From contig CAYRUO010000001.1 of assembly GCA_964427505.1 (NCBI GenBank), forward strand, positions 62,001 through 126,000: 64,000 nucleotides of DNA. The letters are read 5' to 3'. The notes under the pieces are model-generated. The model was not told the DNA's origin, ran no database searches, and saw only the letters and a program-made list of their open reading frames with translations. Numbering within the stretch: the first letter of the stretch is position 1; every line of letters begins with the position of its first letter. Source of the DNA: Thermanaerothrix sp034436175. GTDB lineage: Bacteria; Chloroflexota; Anaerolineae; Anaerolineales; Anaerolineaceae. Below are positions 49,855-58,782 of this stretch, one piece after another. The position numbers were made by a program, and so were the translations under genes.

Positions 49855-50779
49855 GGGCGTTCTCCATCTCTAGGCTCACAGCCCGCAGGTAGGCGTCTTC
49901 AAGAGAACGCGGTAGTTCGGAGAAAGAAAGCAGGGGAGCATTGACCTGAGCCAGTGCGGCCAGAAGATGAGGATTGCTCTGATGCGGGTTTTCGATGCGG
50001 AGATGCATCCAATCCGGCCCACGGGCTATGGGTGTGACGCCGGGGGGGAGAGGGGGTAAAGTATTTTCCCATGTTTGAGCAAAACGGAGTTCAAACACAG
50101 GCGCACCCAGCAGGTGGCGTTTTAGCGCATCAGGGGTGTCGTTAAGAAGAATGCGCCCGCGGCGAAGGATGGCAATACGGTCGGCCAGCATTTCGGCTTC
50201 GGTGAGGTTGTGGGTGCACAGGACAATGGTGTGATTGGCCTGACGCAATTCGCGGATCGTCTCGCGCACGATACGCGCATTTTCAGGGTCCATGGCCGAG
50301 GTGGGTTCATCTAAAAGCAACACCGGGGGCGCGTGGAGCAAGGCGCGCACCAAAGCCAGTTTTTGGCGCATCCCTTTGGAGTATTCGCCGATGCGGCGGT
50401 GGGATGCCTCGGCCAATCCGAATTGTTCTAGTAAGGCTTGCACGCGATGGTGCGCCGTATGTCCCTTTAAGCCATAGAGTTCGGCAAAAAAGTAGAGATA
50501 TTCCTTGCCGGTCATGCGGGCATAAAGGCCGTGGTGTTCGGTCAATACCCCAACGCTGGCGCGTACCTTTTGGGGTTGGTGCACGACGTCATAGCCGGCA
50601 ACGGTAGCCCGGCCACGGGTAGGACGCAGTACTGAGGTCAACAGGCGCACGGTCGTCGTTTTGCCGGCGCCGTTGGGGCCGAGCAGTGCTAGAACTTCAC
50701 CGGCCTCAACCTGCAGGTTGAGGCCATCCACGGCCACGAAATCGCCAAATGTTTTACTCAGATCTTCGGTCTGGATCAT
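49841..50779 (-). CDS. ABC transporter ATP-binding protein (NatA/CcmA type)
   Basis: This 312-residue ATPase has Walker A 'GPNGAGKT' (about 35-42), signature 'YSKGMRQKLALVRAL', Walker B 'VLLLDEPTSAMD' and the switch His in 'LCTHNL'. The last 90 residues form the accessory domain often found in ABC-2 exporters. It partners the permease that overlaps it. The operon order (CDP-alcohol transferase, lgt, ATPase, permease) may hint at an envelope lipid or peptide substrate, which is inference only. Confidence 0.92.
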   Translation of the reverse strand: MIQTEDLSKTFGDFVAVDGLNLQVEAGEVLALLGPNGAGKTTTVRLLTSVLRPTRGRATVAGYDVVHQPQKVRASVGVLTEHHGLYARMTGKEYLYFFAELYGLKGHTAHHRVQALLEQFGLAEASHRRIGEYSKGMRQKLALVRALLHAPPVLLLDEPTSAMDPENARIVRETIRELRQANHTIVLCTHNLTEAEMLADRIAILRRGRILLNDTPDALKRHLLGAPVFELRFAQTWENTLPPLPPGVTPIARGPDWMHLRIENPHQSNPHLLAALAQVNAPLLSFSELPRSLEDAYLRAVSLEMENAHATN

Positions 50780-50797
50780 CCCCCTTCTTCCTTTCGC

Positions 50798-51613
50798 TTA
50801 AGCCGCCGGTTGGGAGGCTTGTGGGCGCGGGCGGTGACGCAGGTATAAGGTTAGGGCGGAGGCAAGGGCTACAATGACCATCAGGGTTTGATTGATGTTC
50901 AAGCCGGCTACCGGTGAAGGATCCAGGCGCAGAAATTCCAGTAAGAAGCGCCCAATCGGATAGACGATGAGATAAACCAAGAATAAGTCGCCGGGCTTGC
51001 GTTGGGCGGCGAATCGTCTCTCAACCCACAGGATGATCCCAATATTCATCAGGTTCCATAATCCCTCATAGGCAAAAAGAGGGTGGTAATAGGCCTGATC
51101 CATGAATTCGGGCAGGCGGTGGGCGGGGTCAATGTAAATTGCCCAGGGCAGGTTGGTGGGCATGCCGTAGAGTTCTTGGTTGAAAAAATTCCCAAAGCGG
51201 CCGATAATCTGTGCCAGTGCCAACCCGGGTGCAATGATATCCGTCCAGGTAGCGAAGGACATGCCATGCTTACGGGTGTAAAGATAAAGCGCGATGATCC
51301 CACCGATAACAGCACCGGGTATGCCCAGACCGCCGTGCCAGATAGCGATGGCATCTAGCGGGTGGGTTAGGTAATACCAAGTGGTGATGCCTTGTTTGAC
51401 CAGAGAGGCGGGTGGCGTCAGAATGTGCCATAAGCGTGCCCCGATGACGCCGGCGATGAACACCCAAAACAGCATATCCCAGGCGGCATCGGGATTTTCA
51501 CCGTAGCGCCGGGCGCGTCGGCTGGCGATCCAGGTGGCGAGCATTGCGCCCCCGACAATCAGCAGACCGTAGAAACGAATGGTTAATGGACCGATATTGA
51601 AACCGGAAGGCAT
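50798..51613 (-). CDS. lgt: Prolipoprotein diacylglyceryl transferase
   Basis: Lgt moves diacylglycerol from phosphatidylglycerol to the lipobox cysteine of prolipoproteins. The 271-residue, seven-helix membrane protein contains the diagnostic 'GRFGNFFNQELYG' (near residue 138-150), 'YGLLIVGGAMLA' and 'RLWHILTPP'. It serves the several lipoproteins encoded in this window; LspA, the next enzyme of the pathway, is encoded at the right edge. Confidence 0.95.
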   Translation of the reverse strand: MPSGFNIGPLTIRFYGLLIVGGAMLATWIASRRARRYGENPDAAWDMLFWVFIAGVIGARLWHILTPPASLVKQGITTWYYLTHPLDAIAIWHGGLGIPGAVIGGIIALYLYTRKHGMSFATWTDIIAPGLALAQIIGRFGNFFNQELYGMPTNLPWAIYIDPAHRLPEFMDQAYYHPLFAYEGLWNLMNIGIILWVERRFAAQRKPGDLFLVYLIVYPIGRFLLEFLRLDPSPVAGLNINQTLMVIVALASALTLYLRHRPRPQASQPAA

Positions 51614-51619
51614 AAGCGT

Positions 51620-52267
51620 TTACTCCTCAGGCGAAGTTGGTTGGTTAGGCTGTGCCGGTATAGAGGCTTGGCGGAAGATCAACCATAAGCGCTGAAGTGC
51701 GGTGAAGTTCGCCAGCAGAGCAATAGCCCAAATGGCGATGAGGGGACGATTGATGATAAGGCAGGGCACCAAAACCAAAAATCGCTCAACGCGGGTCAAT
51801 AATCCGCCCTCAACCCGAAAGCCCTGGGCTTCACCACGGGCTTTGGTGTACGAGACCATCAGCGAACCACCTGCGGCCAAGTAGATTAGGATCACAGGGG
51901 TGGGATCAGCCTGAGATAAATAATAAACCAATAACCCACCCCAAACCAGCAGTTCGGCATAGCGGTCGGTGACGGAATCTAACACACCGCCAAAAGGGGA
52001 GGGTGAACCGCGCAGGCGTGCTAATGCCCCATCCAAGGCATCCAACGGCCAAATGACGAGCAGTAACCATCCTGCCCAGGTGATTCGTCCTTGTGCCAGC
52101 CAAAAAGCGGCCAAAACATTTCCGGCCAGCCCGGCCAGGGTGACGGCATTGGGGGTGATCCCTAGACGGGCCAAGCCGCGCGCTATGCTTTCAAGCAGAG
52201 GCTTAAAGCGCCGGCGTAAAAAGGCGGTCAATGTTTGGGAAGATTGTTCAGAGGCTTGAGGTGTCAA
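51620..52267 (-). CDS. CDP-alcohol phosphatidyltransferase family protein
   Basis: The 215-residue membrane protein has the family's catalytic pattern D-x2-D-G-x2-A-R-x8-G-x3-D-x3-D in 'DALDGALAR' followed by 'GGVLDSVTDR' (about 76-103). It makes a phospholipid such as phosphatidylglycerophosphate or phosphatidylinositol-phosphate; which alcohol is used is not clear. The start is a TTG at 52267 supported by AAGGAG 8 nt upstream. It lies 6 bp before lgt, which uses phosphatidylglycerol, and has a promoter at 52301-52329. Confidence 0.88.
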   Translation of the reverse strand: MTPQASEQSSQTLTAFLRRRFKPLLESIARGLARLGITPNAVTLAGLAGNVLAAFWLAQGRITWAGWLLLVIWPLDALDGALARLRGSPSPFGGVLDSVTDRYAELLVWGGLLVYYLSQADPTPVILIYLAAGGSLMVSYTKARGEAQGFRVEGGLLTRVERFLVLVPCLIINRPLIAIWAIALLANFTALQRLWLIFRQASIPAQPNQPTSPEE

Positions 52268-52300
52268 TATGGATCTCCTTCCTCGCAGCCATTTTGACGA

Positions 52301-52329
52301 ATGCTATCCCAGCGTGGTAAAAAAGTCAA
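52301..52329 (-). promoter_or_regulatory. Promoter of the CDP-alcohol transferase/lgt/ABC operon
   Basis: On the minus strand TTGACT (complement of 52324-52329) and TAGCAT (complement of 52301-52306) are 17 nt apart. A short stem GTTTGA/TCAAAC (52330-52344) followed by a T-run on the same strand may terminate ftsK transcripts just before it. Confidence 0.6.
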
Positions 52330-52362
52330 GTTTGATCGTCAAACATCGAGTCCGGCGCAGGT

Positions 52363-54552
52363 TCAGGCCGTTTCTTCATCGAGATCGGCGTCTTGTTCAT
52401 CCTCCTCGGGGGGAAGCAAGACCTCGCGTTCCCGACCACCCCCTTGTGCCGGCCCCACAATCCCCATGGCTTCCAGTTCATCCAGAAGCCGTGCCGCACG
52501 GGGATAACCAATGCGCAGACGGCGCTGTAAGAGCGAGGCGCTGGCACGTTGGGTACGGCGCACCAGTGCAATCGCTTGTTCCAGTAAGTCGTCCGCTTCG
52601 TTTTCGTCCTCTTGCAAAAGGGCTTCCCACGGGGCTTCCTGGGGTTCGGTGGCCTGCTGGTGCCAATAAGCAACGACGCGATTGATTTCCGAATCTTTCA
52701 TAATCACCCCCTGGGCGCGGATAGGGGAGCCGACCTCAGGGTTCAGAAACAGCATGTCGCCGCGCCCCAGCAGGGCTTCGGCACCGTTGGTGTCAAGAAT
52801 AACGCGCGAATCCACGGATGAAGCCACAGCGAAGGCAATGCGCGCCGGAAAATTGGCCTTGATCAACCCGGTCAAGACATCGGTGCTGGGGCGTTGAGTG
52901 GCGATGACCAGGTGAATACCGGTGGCACGGGCGAGTTGTGCCAGGCGCACCAGACTGTGTTCGGTCTGATCCGGTGCCGACATCATCAAATCGGCCAGTT
53001 CGTCAATAATGATGACGATGCGCGGCAGGCCGGGTTGATTCTTGCGCGCTTGCTTGGCATTGTAGGCGTTGAGGTCACGGGCGCGGGCAGCCTCAAACAG
53101 GCGGTAACGTTGATCCATCTCGGTCAATGCCCAGCGCAGTACCGCCAGCATACGCTCGATCTCGGTTTCCACCCGCCCCAAGAGGTGGGGCAGACCATCG
53201 AACCGTGCCAGTTCCACCATCTTGGGATCCATGATGGCAAGGCGCAGTTGTTCCGGGGTGTTGTTCATCACCAGGCAGGTGATCAGGCTAGCGAGGCAGA
53301 CCGATTTTCCCGAACCGGTCGTCCCGGCAATCAACAGATGGGGCATGCGTTCTAGGTCGGCAACCACGGGCTGGCCGGAAACATCGCGTCCCAAGGCCAG
53401 GGCTAAGGGAGAACGTAGACGTTGGAAGGCTTCTGACTCGAGGATCGGACGCAGGCGCACCGGGGTGGTCGTGCTGTTGGGGACTTCAATGCCCACGTAG
53501 GAATGACCGGGCACCGGTGCTTCGATGCGCAGGCGTTCGGCGGCCAAGGCCAGCGCCAGATCACGGCTCAGGCTCGAAATCTGTGAGACGCGGACTTTCT
53601 GGCGCATGGGTTGACCATCTGGGCCGAGGCGTTCAATGAAGCCCGGCTCAACCGCAAACTGGGTGACGGTAGGGCCGCGCCGATAGCCTACTACTTGGGC
53701 CGGCAGGCCAAATTCGGCTAATGTCTGCTCAATCTTCCGAGCCACGGCCAGAATGCGTTCTTCATCCAGCCCGTTAGTCTCTTCCTGGATCAGCAGGCTC
53801 AGCGGCGGCAGACGCGGATCACGTACGGTGTTGACGATGGTGACCGGAATACCATTGGATGCAGGCTCGGATGAGGGGGAAGAGGGCGTTGAGGGAGAGG
53901 GTGTCTGGGTGGTTGTCTTTGGGGTGAGGGGGGTGGCCCGGGACTGGCGTTCACGTTCTACCCACTTTGCTAATGCTGTAAGGGTTCGTTTCCACAACCC
54001 CAAGCCAACCAGCATCAGCCCAATCCAGAGGACAAACCACAACAACGCATTGAGCGGAGGAGGGAGAACACGGGCACTGAGTGTACCCAATGCCCAGCCG
54101 ATGATGCCGCCATCGAGCCCGGCCTCGGCACGCTCCAGATTCAGCCCTTCCATAATGCTCAACCAGGCCATCCAGGCAAAAAGCGCCCCTTCCAGGCTCA
54201 GAAGGCGTTTCAGGAAACGCATGGGGGGACTGCCGGGATGTCCCCATACTAACCGTCCCCCTAGGTAGGCCAAGAGGAGGATTAGACCATATCCCCCTAA
54301 GCCGAAGCCGCGTTTGAGTAATAAACCCCAGGGTGTGATAAGGCTACCCTGGCTGAGTGATGTTATTCCCAGAAGGCTAAGTATGGCCAGAATGAGGAGG
54401 CTCAACCCAGCCGCATCGCGTCCGAAGCGCTCGACCAGCGCCCACACCTTGCCGACTCCGCCCAGCCAGGACTCCGAACGCTCCGGTTCGGCGGCTCGAG
54501 AGGGTGACAGTCCGGAACGCGGCTCAGGTCCTGGACGAGAGGTTACGCGCAT
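52363..54552 (-). CDS. ftsK: DNA translocase FtsK/SpoIIIE
   Basis: This 729-residue translocase moves chromosomal DNA at the division septum. Four membrane helices occupy about residues 45-185, followed by a short Pro/Ser/Thr linker (about 210-240). The motor has Walker A 'GTTGSGKS', Walker B 'VIIIDELADLMM' and 'ATQRPSTDVLTGLIKANFP'. The C-terminal gamma winged helix ('ASASLLQRRLRIGYPRAARL', about 660-700) reads orientation sequences. An acidic tail ends the protein. Its start overlaps the upstream S1 gene by 10 bp. Confidence 0.95.
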   Translation of the reverse strand: MRVTSRPGPEPRSGLSPSRAAEPERSESWLGGVGKVWALVERFGRDAAGLSLLILAILSLLGITSLSQGSLITPWGLLLKRGFGLGGYGLILLLAYLGGRLVWGHPGSPPMRFLKRLLSLEGALFAWMAWLSIMEGLNLERAEAGLDGGIIGWALGTLSARVLPPPLNALLWFVLWIGLMLVGLGLWKRTLTALAKWVERERQSRATPLTPKTTTQTPSPSTPSSPSSEPASNGIPVTIVNTVRDPRLPPLSLLIQEETNGLDEERILAVARKIEQTLAEFGLPAQVVGYRRGPTVTQFAVEPGFIERLGPDGQPMRQKVRVSQISSLSRDLALALAAERLRIEAPVPGHSYVGIEVPNSTTTPVRLRPILESEAFQRLRSPLALALGRDVSGQPVVADLERMPHLLIAGTTGSGKSVCLASLITCLVMNNTPEQLRLAIMDPKMVELARFDGLPHLLGRVETEIERMLAVLRWALTEMDQRYRLFEAARARDLNAYNAKQARKNQPGLPRIVIIIDELADLMMSAPDQTEHSLVRLAQLARATGIHLVIATQRPSTDVLTGLIKANFPARIAFAVASSVDSRVILDTNGAEALLGRGDMLFLNPEVGSPIRAQGVIMKDSEINRVVAYWHQQATEPQEAPWEALLQEDENEADDLLEQAIALVRRTQRASASLLQRRLRIGYPRAARLLDELEAMGIVGPAQGGGREREVLLPPEEDEQDADLDEETA

Positions 54553-55499
54553 TCAGCACACACAAATCCTAACCCCAGGCGGCGGCGCTCAACATCAATG
54601 TGAAGGATGCGCACTTGCACCGCTTGTCCGACTTGGAGAATATGATCCGGGGATTTTGTCCCGGGCGGCAGATTCATCGAAGAGACGTGAATCAGGCCTT
54701 CCACCCCTTCTTCAAGGCGGGCAAACGCGCCGTAAGGGGCAACGGCAGTGATCCAGGCAGGAACAATGTCCCCGGGTTTGTACCGGGTGGCCAGGGTGAG
54801 CCAGGGGTTGGGCATCAAGCGCTTGATGCTCAGGGCGATCCGAGCATTTTCCTCTGAGACCTGCAGAACCAACACGCGCACTTCATCACCCACCTGGACG
54901 ATGTCACGGGGATGTTGCACGCGCCCCCACGAAAGTTCAGAGACGTGGATTAGCCCTTCAACGCCCCCCAGATCCACAAAAACTCCGAAATCGGTGATAT
55001 TCGTCACCCGCCCGGTCACCACCGCACCCTCTTTTAGGGTATCGAAAAGGGCGCGCCGGCGTCCTTCACCGGCAAGGGCAGCCCGTTCCGAAAGGACGAT
55101 GCGGTTTTGGGCCGGTTCACACTCGATGACCTTAAGGCGTAAGGTGCGGTTCAGGTAGGCCGAAAGTGCAGCGCGGCGTTTTTCCCCTTCTAGATTGCTG
55201 TTGATCTCCACGAGATGGGAAATGGGTACAAAGCCCTGGATGCGTTCGCCCTGCACCAACAGTCCCCCCCGATTGAATCCATACACGCGCAAGGTGAGCA
55301 CCTCATCGTTTTCAAACACCTGCCGCACATATTGCCAATCGGTTTCGCACAAATCGGCTTGAAGCATAGGCCGGATTTCATATGTGCGGCAGTCGGGCAT
55401 GATGGCGGCTTCATTGGCGAGCACAGACGCCCACCACCCCTCGTCCAGCGGTTCAGGCGATGAGGTCTCGGTCGTGGCGGTCATACGTTTGGTGACCAT
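54543..55499 (-). CDS. S1 RNA-binding domain protein (second S1-like protein)
   Basis: The 318-residue protein carries three recognisable S1 domains, starting near residues 64, 150 and 238. The middle one is canonical ('DFGVFVDLGGVEGLIHVSEL') and the last has 'PYGAFARLEEGVEGLIHVS'. It is shorter than the four-domain S1 protein at 21191-22453 and clearly related to it. It may be a ribosome-associated or RNA-degradation factor. The ATG at 55499 is supported by GGGGAGG; an in-frame GTG at 55520 lies ahead of that site. It is coupled to ftsK by a 10-bp overlap. Confidence 0.88.
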   Translation of the reverse strand: MVTKRMTATTETSSPEPLDEGWWASVLANEAAIMPDCRTYEIRPMLQADLCETDWQYVRQVFENDEVLTLRVYGFNRGGLLVQGERIQGFVPISHLVEINSNLEGEKRRAALSAYLNRTLRLKVIECEPAQNRIVLSERAALAGEGRRRALFDTLKEGAVVTGRVTNITDFGVFVDLGGVEGLIHVSELSWGRVQHPRDIVQVGDEVRVLVLQVSEENARIALSIKRLMPNPWLTLATRYKPGDIVPAWITAVAPYGAFARLEEGVEGLIHVSSMNLPPGTKSPDHILQVGQAVQVRILHIDVERRRLGLGFVCAECA

Positions 55500-55536
55500 A
55501 AATTCCTCCCCGATAAACACGGTTAAAATATAAGAT

Positions 55537-55555
55537 CCGATCCCGGCAGGATCGG
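55537..55555 (-). terminator. Intrinsic terminator after the 7TM regulator gene
   Basis: CCGATCC (55537-55543) and GGATCGG (55549-55555) form a 7-bp stem with a 5-nt loop. On the minus strand it is followed by ATCTTATATTTT. It lies 1 bp after the stop of the 7TM regulator gene. Confidence 0.6.
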
Positions 55556-55556
55556 G

Positions 55557-57455
55557 TTACCCCCGCATTGATGATGTTTGGGATTGACGCTGAGTTTGCT
55601 CTTCCATTTCCAGGAGGGCTCTAGCAACGGCTTCTATGGCTACCTTCTGCTTCCGATAAAGATCGGCTTCCGACATTGCGAGGCGCGCGGCAACCTCGCG
55701 CACCTTTTTGCCTTGGACAAATTTTAATTCGAGTATATTATACAACACCCATTCGGCGGTGAATCGTCTTTCGCCCTCGGGACGCACCCTTTCAATGGCC
55801 TCTTTTAGTACTGCCCGCAGTGCGTTGGAAACGTTTCCATCATAGGCTTCAATCGCGCGCTGGACGATGCTTAAGCGCAAGAGGGGGCTTTGGGTCAATT
55901 TAGGGCCGCCCCAGTAGTGGGAAAGCGCCTCGCGCACCCATTGGGTCAAGTCGGCGGGCTCGGGCGGTACATTCTGTAAGGTCGCGTTCTGATGATAGCG
56001 TCCACTAGCGCGTAAGCGCTGGATGAACTCCGTTTGTGAGGTCAGGGTGCGCAGGGATTCGAATACCTCACGCTGCAGGCGGTAATCTTGGAGTGCTAAG
56101 ACCATACGGGCGGTCAGCGTGGCCAGGGCTTGCTCTTGTTCGCTGTCCAATTCCAGGTGGTCAACGTCACTGATGCCTAAAAACCCCAGCAACTGCGGCG
56201 TACCTTCCGTGTCTTCATCCATGAGCGGTATCAGCACGTCGTTACCCCAGCGAAAACGCCCGCTGAGGCTGCCGTTTTGAGCCAAAACCTGGTTGAGGCT
56301 GGCATTGGTGTGGTTGTCTTCTAGCCCCGTTTTTCCCACCCACACCAGGAGTTCGAGCCCCTGCGCATCCAGAGCGGCGACATATGCTCCAGGCACTTGC
56401 AACCGATCACAGACGGCGGCCAAGAGGGCTTCTAGGAACTGGCGCAGGTCGTTGCGGGTGAGCAAGCGGGTTTCCAGACGACGCAGTAATTCGAGGTCAT
56501 TTTTGTCTTTACCGTCAAACAACCACTGCTCCAGCAGAGGGAAGAACAAGGTGATCAGATATTCGCTCAGCAATATGGTGGCGACCATGGTCATCGGCAC
56601 CAGAGCGGAGTAAGGGGTGCCAAACTGCTCGCCTGCGCGGCGCACAATGGTAACCGCTGCCAAGGTCAGACTGGCGGTTACCGGACCGCGCAGGATCCAC
56701 TTTAGGAGACGGCTCTTAACCGTGCGATCCGGCCAGCCCACCCCAAAGAAGGCTACGGCATAAGCCATGACCACAACCAAACCCCCCACCAGGAAGGTGC
56801 TGAGCACAGAAAAAATCCAAAATAGTGTGACATGGCGCGCCGCTAAGGCTGAACCGAAGAGCAGATAAGGGAAGGATCCCAGTGCTGGCGCAATGGAGCC
56901 TACCAGCAGGTAAAACATACGGCGACGGCCAGTTGAAGTGGTAGAACGTCGGAAGGCGCGCACCAGGTTGTAGCCACTGATGCCTATAGCCAAGGCATAA
57001 CAGAGGGTAAAGAGATCGGTGAGAGGGGTTGGGCGCAGGTGTGGAGCGGGTGCGCCGTTCTGAACCAGTGGGCCGACCAACCAGGGGGTTGGAAGCAGCA
57101 TTAAAAAGATCACCGAAATCAAGTAAGCCAGGCGCACAAAAAAGCGCCGTCGTCCGCGGCTGGGTTTGCCGGTGGTTTCAAGCAACGCATCCGAAAAATG
57201 CAAATAAGCCGCCGGCAGAAGGATAATCCCCACCCATTGGGTGCGTAACCAAAATGCTTGTTGGGCCGGTTGGGCGGCGACGCTGGCGAGGGCTTCGGCA
57301 GTATAAACGATCACTACGGCCACCAGGATCAATGCAAATGAACGGGCCACCCGGTCGCGCAGATTGAAGGCCAGTGCATACAGCAGTAAGGCAAAGGCTG
57401 TAATGGCAACCCCGGCGACCAGAATCTGGTTGAGGGTGATCAGTACCGTTAGCAT
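55557..57455 (-). CDS. Membrane-bound sensor-regulator: 7TM, GAF-like and sigma-like HTH domains
   Basis: The 632-residue protein starts with seven or eight membrane helices (about 1-325) like the N-terminal 7TM region of some histidine kinases. A GAF-like domain follows (about 345-475, with 'YVAALDAQGLELLVWVGK'), then a helical region ending in a helix-turn-helix: 'QGKKVREVAARLAMSEADLYRKQ' (about 580-602) is like sigma-70 region 4. No histidine kinase, GGDEF or phosphatase domain is present. It may be a one-component, membrane-tethered transcription factor. The ATG at 57455 was chosen over an in-frame TTG at 57461. Confidence 0.75.
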   Translation of the reverse strand: MLTVLITLNQILVAGVAITAFALLLYALAFNLRDRVARSFALILVAVVIVYTAEALASVAAQPAQQAFWLRTQWVGIILLPAAYLHFSDALLETTGKPSRGRRRFFVRLAYLISVIFLMLLPTPWLVGPLVQNGAPAPHLRPTPLTDLFTLCYALAIGISGYNLVRAFRRSTTSTGRRRMFYLLVGSIAPALGSFPYLLFGSALAARHVTLFWIFSVLSTFLVGGLVVVMAYAVAFFGVGWPDRTVKSRLLKWILRGPVTASLTLAAVTIVRRAGEQFGTPYSALVPMTMVATILLSEYLITLFFPLLEQWLFDGKDKNDLELLRRLETRLLTRNDLRQFLEALLAAVCDRLQVPGAYVAALDAQGLELLVWVGKTGLEDNHTNASLNQVLAQNGSLSGRFRWGNDVLIPLMDEDTEGTPQLLGFLGISDVDHLELDSEQEQALATLTARMVLALQDYRLQREVFESLRTLTSQTEFIQRLRASGRYHQNATLQNVPPEPADLTQWVREALSHYWGGPKLTQSPLLRLSIVQRAIEAYDGNVSNALRAVLKEAIERVRPEGERRFTAEWVLYNILELKFVQGKKVREVAARLAMSEADLYRKQKVAIEAVARALLEMEEQTQRQSQTSSMRG

Positions 57456-57488
57456 ACCCAACCCATGATCTAACCTGTCTTTACAATA

Positions 57489-58028
57489 CTAACGCAAGAG
57501 GCGGCTGAAGAAAAGGGCAATATCCTGGTTGGCATAGTAGCGATCATGGAAACCGCTGAACTCGAAGCCGGCCTTGAGCGCGAGATGAATGGCTGGGGTG
57601 TTTTTGGAACTCATCTCCAGCACGATTTTACGCAGACCGCGGGGCAATGCCCAGGATTCGGCGGCCAGCAATAAAGCACTGGCGATCCCTTGGCGGCGGA
57701 AGGGCGCATCTACCACCAGATCCAGCACCCAAGCGGTGGCCGGAGCGCGCGAATCGCTCAACGTCAGGTAACCCACCGGTTTCCCACCCAACAGAGCCAC
57801 CAACCCGCCACTGCGTTCAGACCATTCCTGCAATAACAGCGTCGGCGAACGCGGGTACTGCAAGCGTGCGACGCGGGGTAAGCGGACTTCACGGAAGCCA
57901 ATCGTAACCTGGCCTTCTTCTAATGAACGGTCCATTTGCCACACGTATTGAATCTCAACGCTGTGGTCCATGGCTACCAGATAGTGTAAATCGGCGGAAA
58001 GCACGGGACGAATCTCAATTTGAGGCAT
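57489..58028 (-). CDS. GNAT family N-acetyltransferase
   Basis: This is a 179-residue acetyltransferase with the acetyl-CoA loop 'PFRRQGIASALL' (about 110-121) after the strand 'AWVLDLVVD', and a C-terminal 'GFEFSGFHDRYYANQDIALF'. The fold resembles RimI-type enzymes, but the acceptor is unknown. It sits 6 bp downstream of an unknown membrane protein and upstream of the 7TM regulator on the same strand, so the three probably share a transcript. Confidence 0.87.
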   Translation of the reverse strand: MPQIEIRPVLSADLHYLVAMDHSVEIQYVWQMDRSLEEGQVTIGFREVRLPRVARLQYPRSPTLLLQEWSERSGGLVALLGGKPVGYLTLSDSRAPATAWVLDLVVDAPFRRQGIASALLLAAESWALPRGLRKIVLEMSSKNTPAIHLALKAGFEFSGFHDRYYANQDIALFFSRLLR

Positions 58029-58034
58029 GTAGGA

Positions 58035-58742
58035 TTATCCTCCCTCAGGGGCAAGAATGCGCACCGAGACCACACAGGCCGGGAAAGGCTGGTTGGTATT
58101 ATCATAAACTACCAGGCGCAGTTCATAATCTCCCGGTGTAACCATTTCGGTATCCCATTCGCCACTGCCCTCCCCGCCCAGTGGCTGGTCTATAATGGGG
58201 CGGTTGCCGGCGGCAATGGTCAACCAATTTTCGCTGCCAACAGCGCGGTACTCATATTTGTAAAAACCCAGATTGGGAACGTTGACCGTTCCCCGTAGCA
58301 CGACCTTTCCTTGTAAAGTCCCTCCATTTTGGGGGAAAGTCCATTCAATCTGACCCGGCACGCATCCTTCGGCGGCCGGCGTGGCAGGTGAGAGGGTTGC
58401 GGTAACTGCGGGGGTAGGGCCAGTCGGTGTGGCAAGGGGGGCCGGGAGCGGCGTTTCAAGCAGGGCAACGGTCGGGGTTGGCAGGGGTTGCAAGGCGGTG
58501 GCAGTGGGATAGACAAAAGAAACGGTGATGAATTCCAGCAGTGCCAGACCGATGACAAATACCAGCAGGGTTACTGCGCCGCGTAAACGCATGAGCGCGC
58601 TCTCCCGCTCTAACCCGAAGACGGCGCCGCGCCAGTCCTCCCAGGCGCGGATTAAGTTGCGTAATCCAATCAATGCCGCAATTCCCAGGAACGCGTAGAT
58701 CCAGGCTTCGTAGGTTTTCAAAAAGCGCAGCAGATCGTCCAT
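58035..58742 (-). CDS. Unknown membrane protein with extracellular beta domain
   Basis: I do not recognise this 235-residue protein. It has two membrane segments (about 12-30 and 54-76), a Pro/Thr-rich linker (about 80-122) and a C-terminal domain of about 110 residues. That domain has an Ig-like pattern ('GGTLQGKVVLRGTVNV', 'YKYEYRAVGSENW', 'DYELRLVVYDNTN'). The domain is presumably outside the cell. It is located between pnp and a GNAT gene in the same direction. Confidence 0.75.
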   Translation of the reverse strand: MDDLLRFLKTYEAWIYAFLGIAALIGLRNLIRAWEDWRGAVFGLERESALMRLRGAVTLLVFVIGLALLEFITVSFVYPTATALQPLPTPTVALLETPLPAPLATPTGPTPAVTATLSPATPAAEGCVPGQIEWTFPQNGGTLQGKVVLRGTVNVPNLGFYKYEYRAVGSENWLTIAAGNRPIIDQPLGGEGSGEWDTEMVTPGDYELRLVVYDNTNQPFPACVVSVRILAPEGG

Positions 58743-58782
58743 GGCTCCTGGTTTTGTGCTGCGGCGCAGGATTGGGGTGGGT

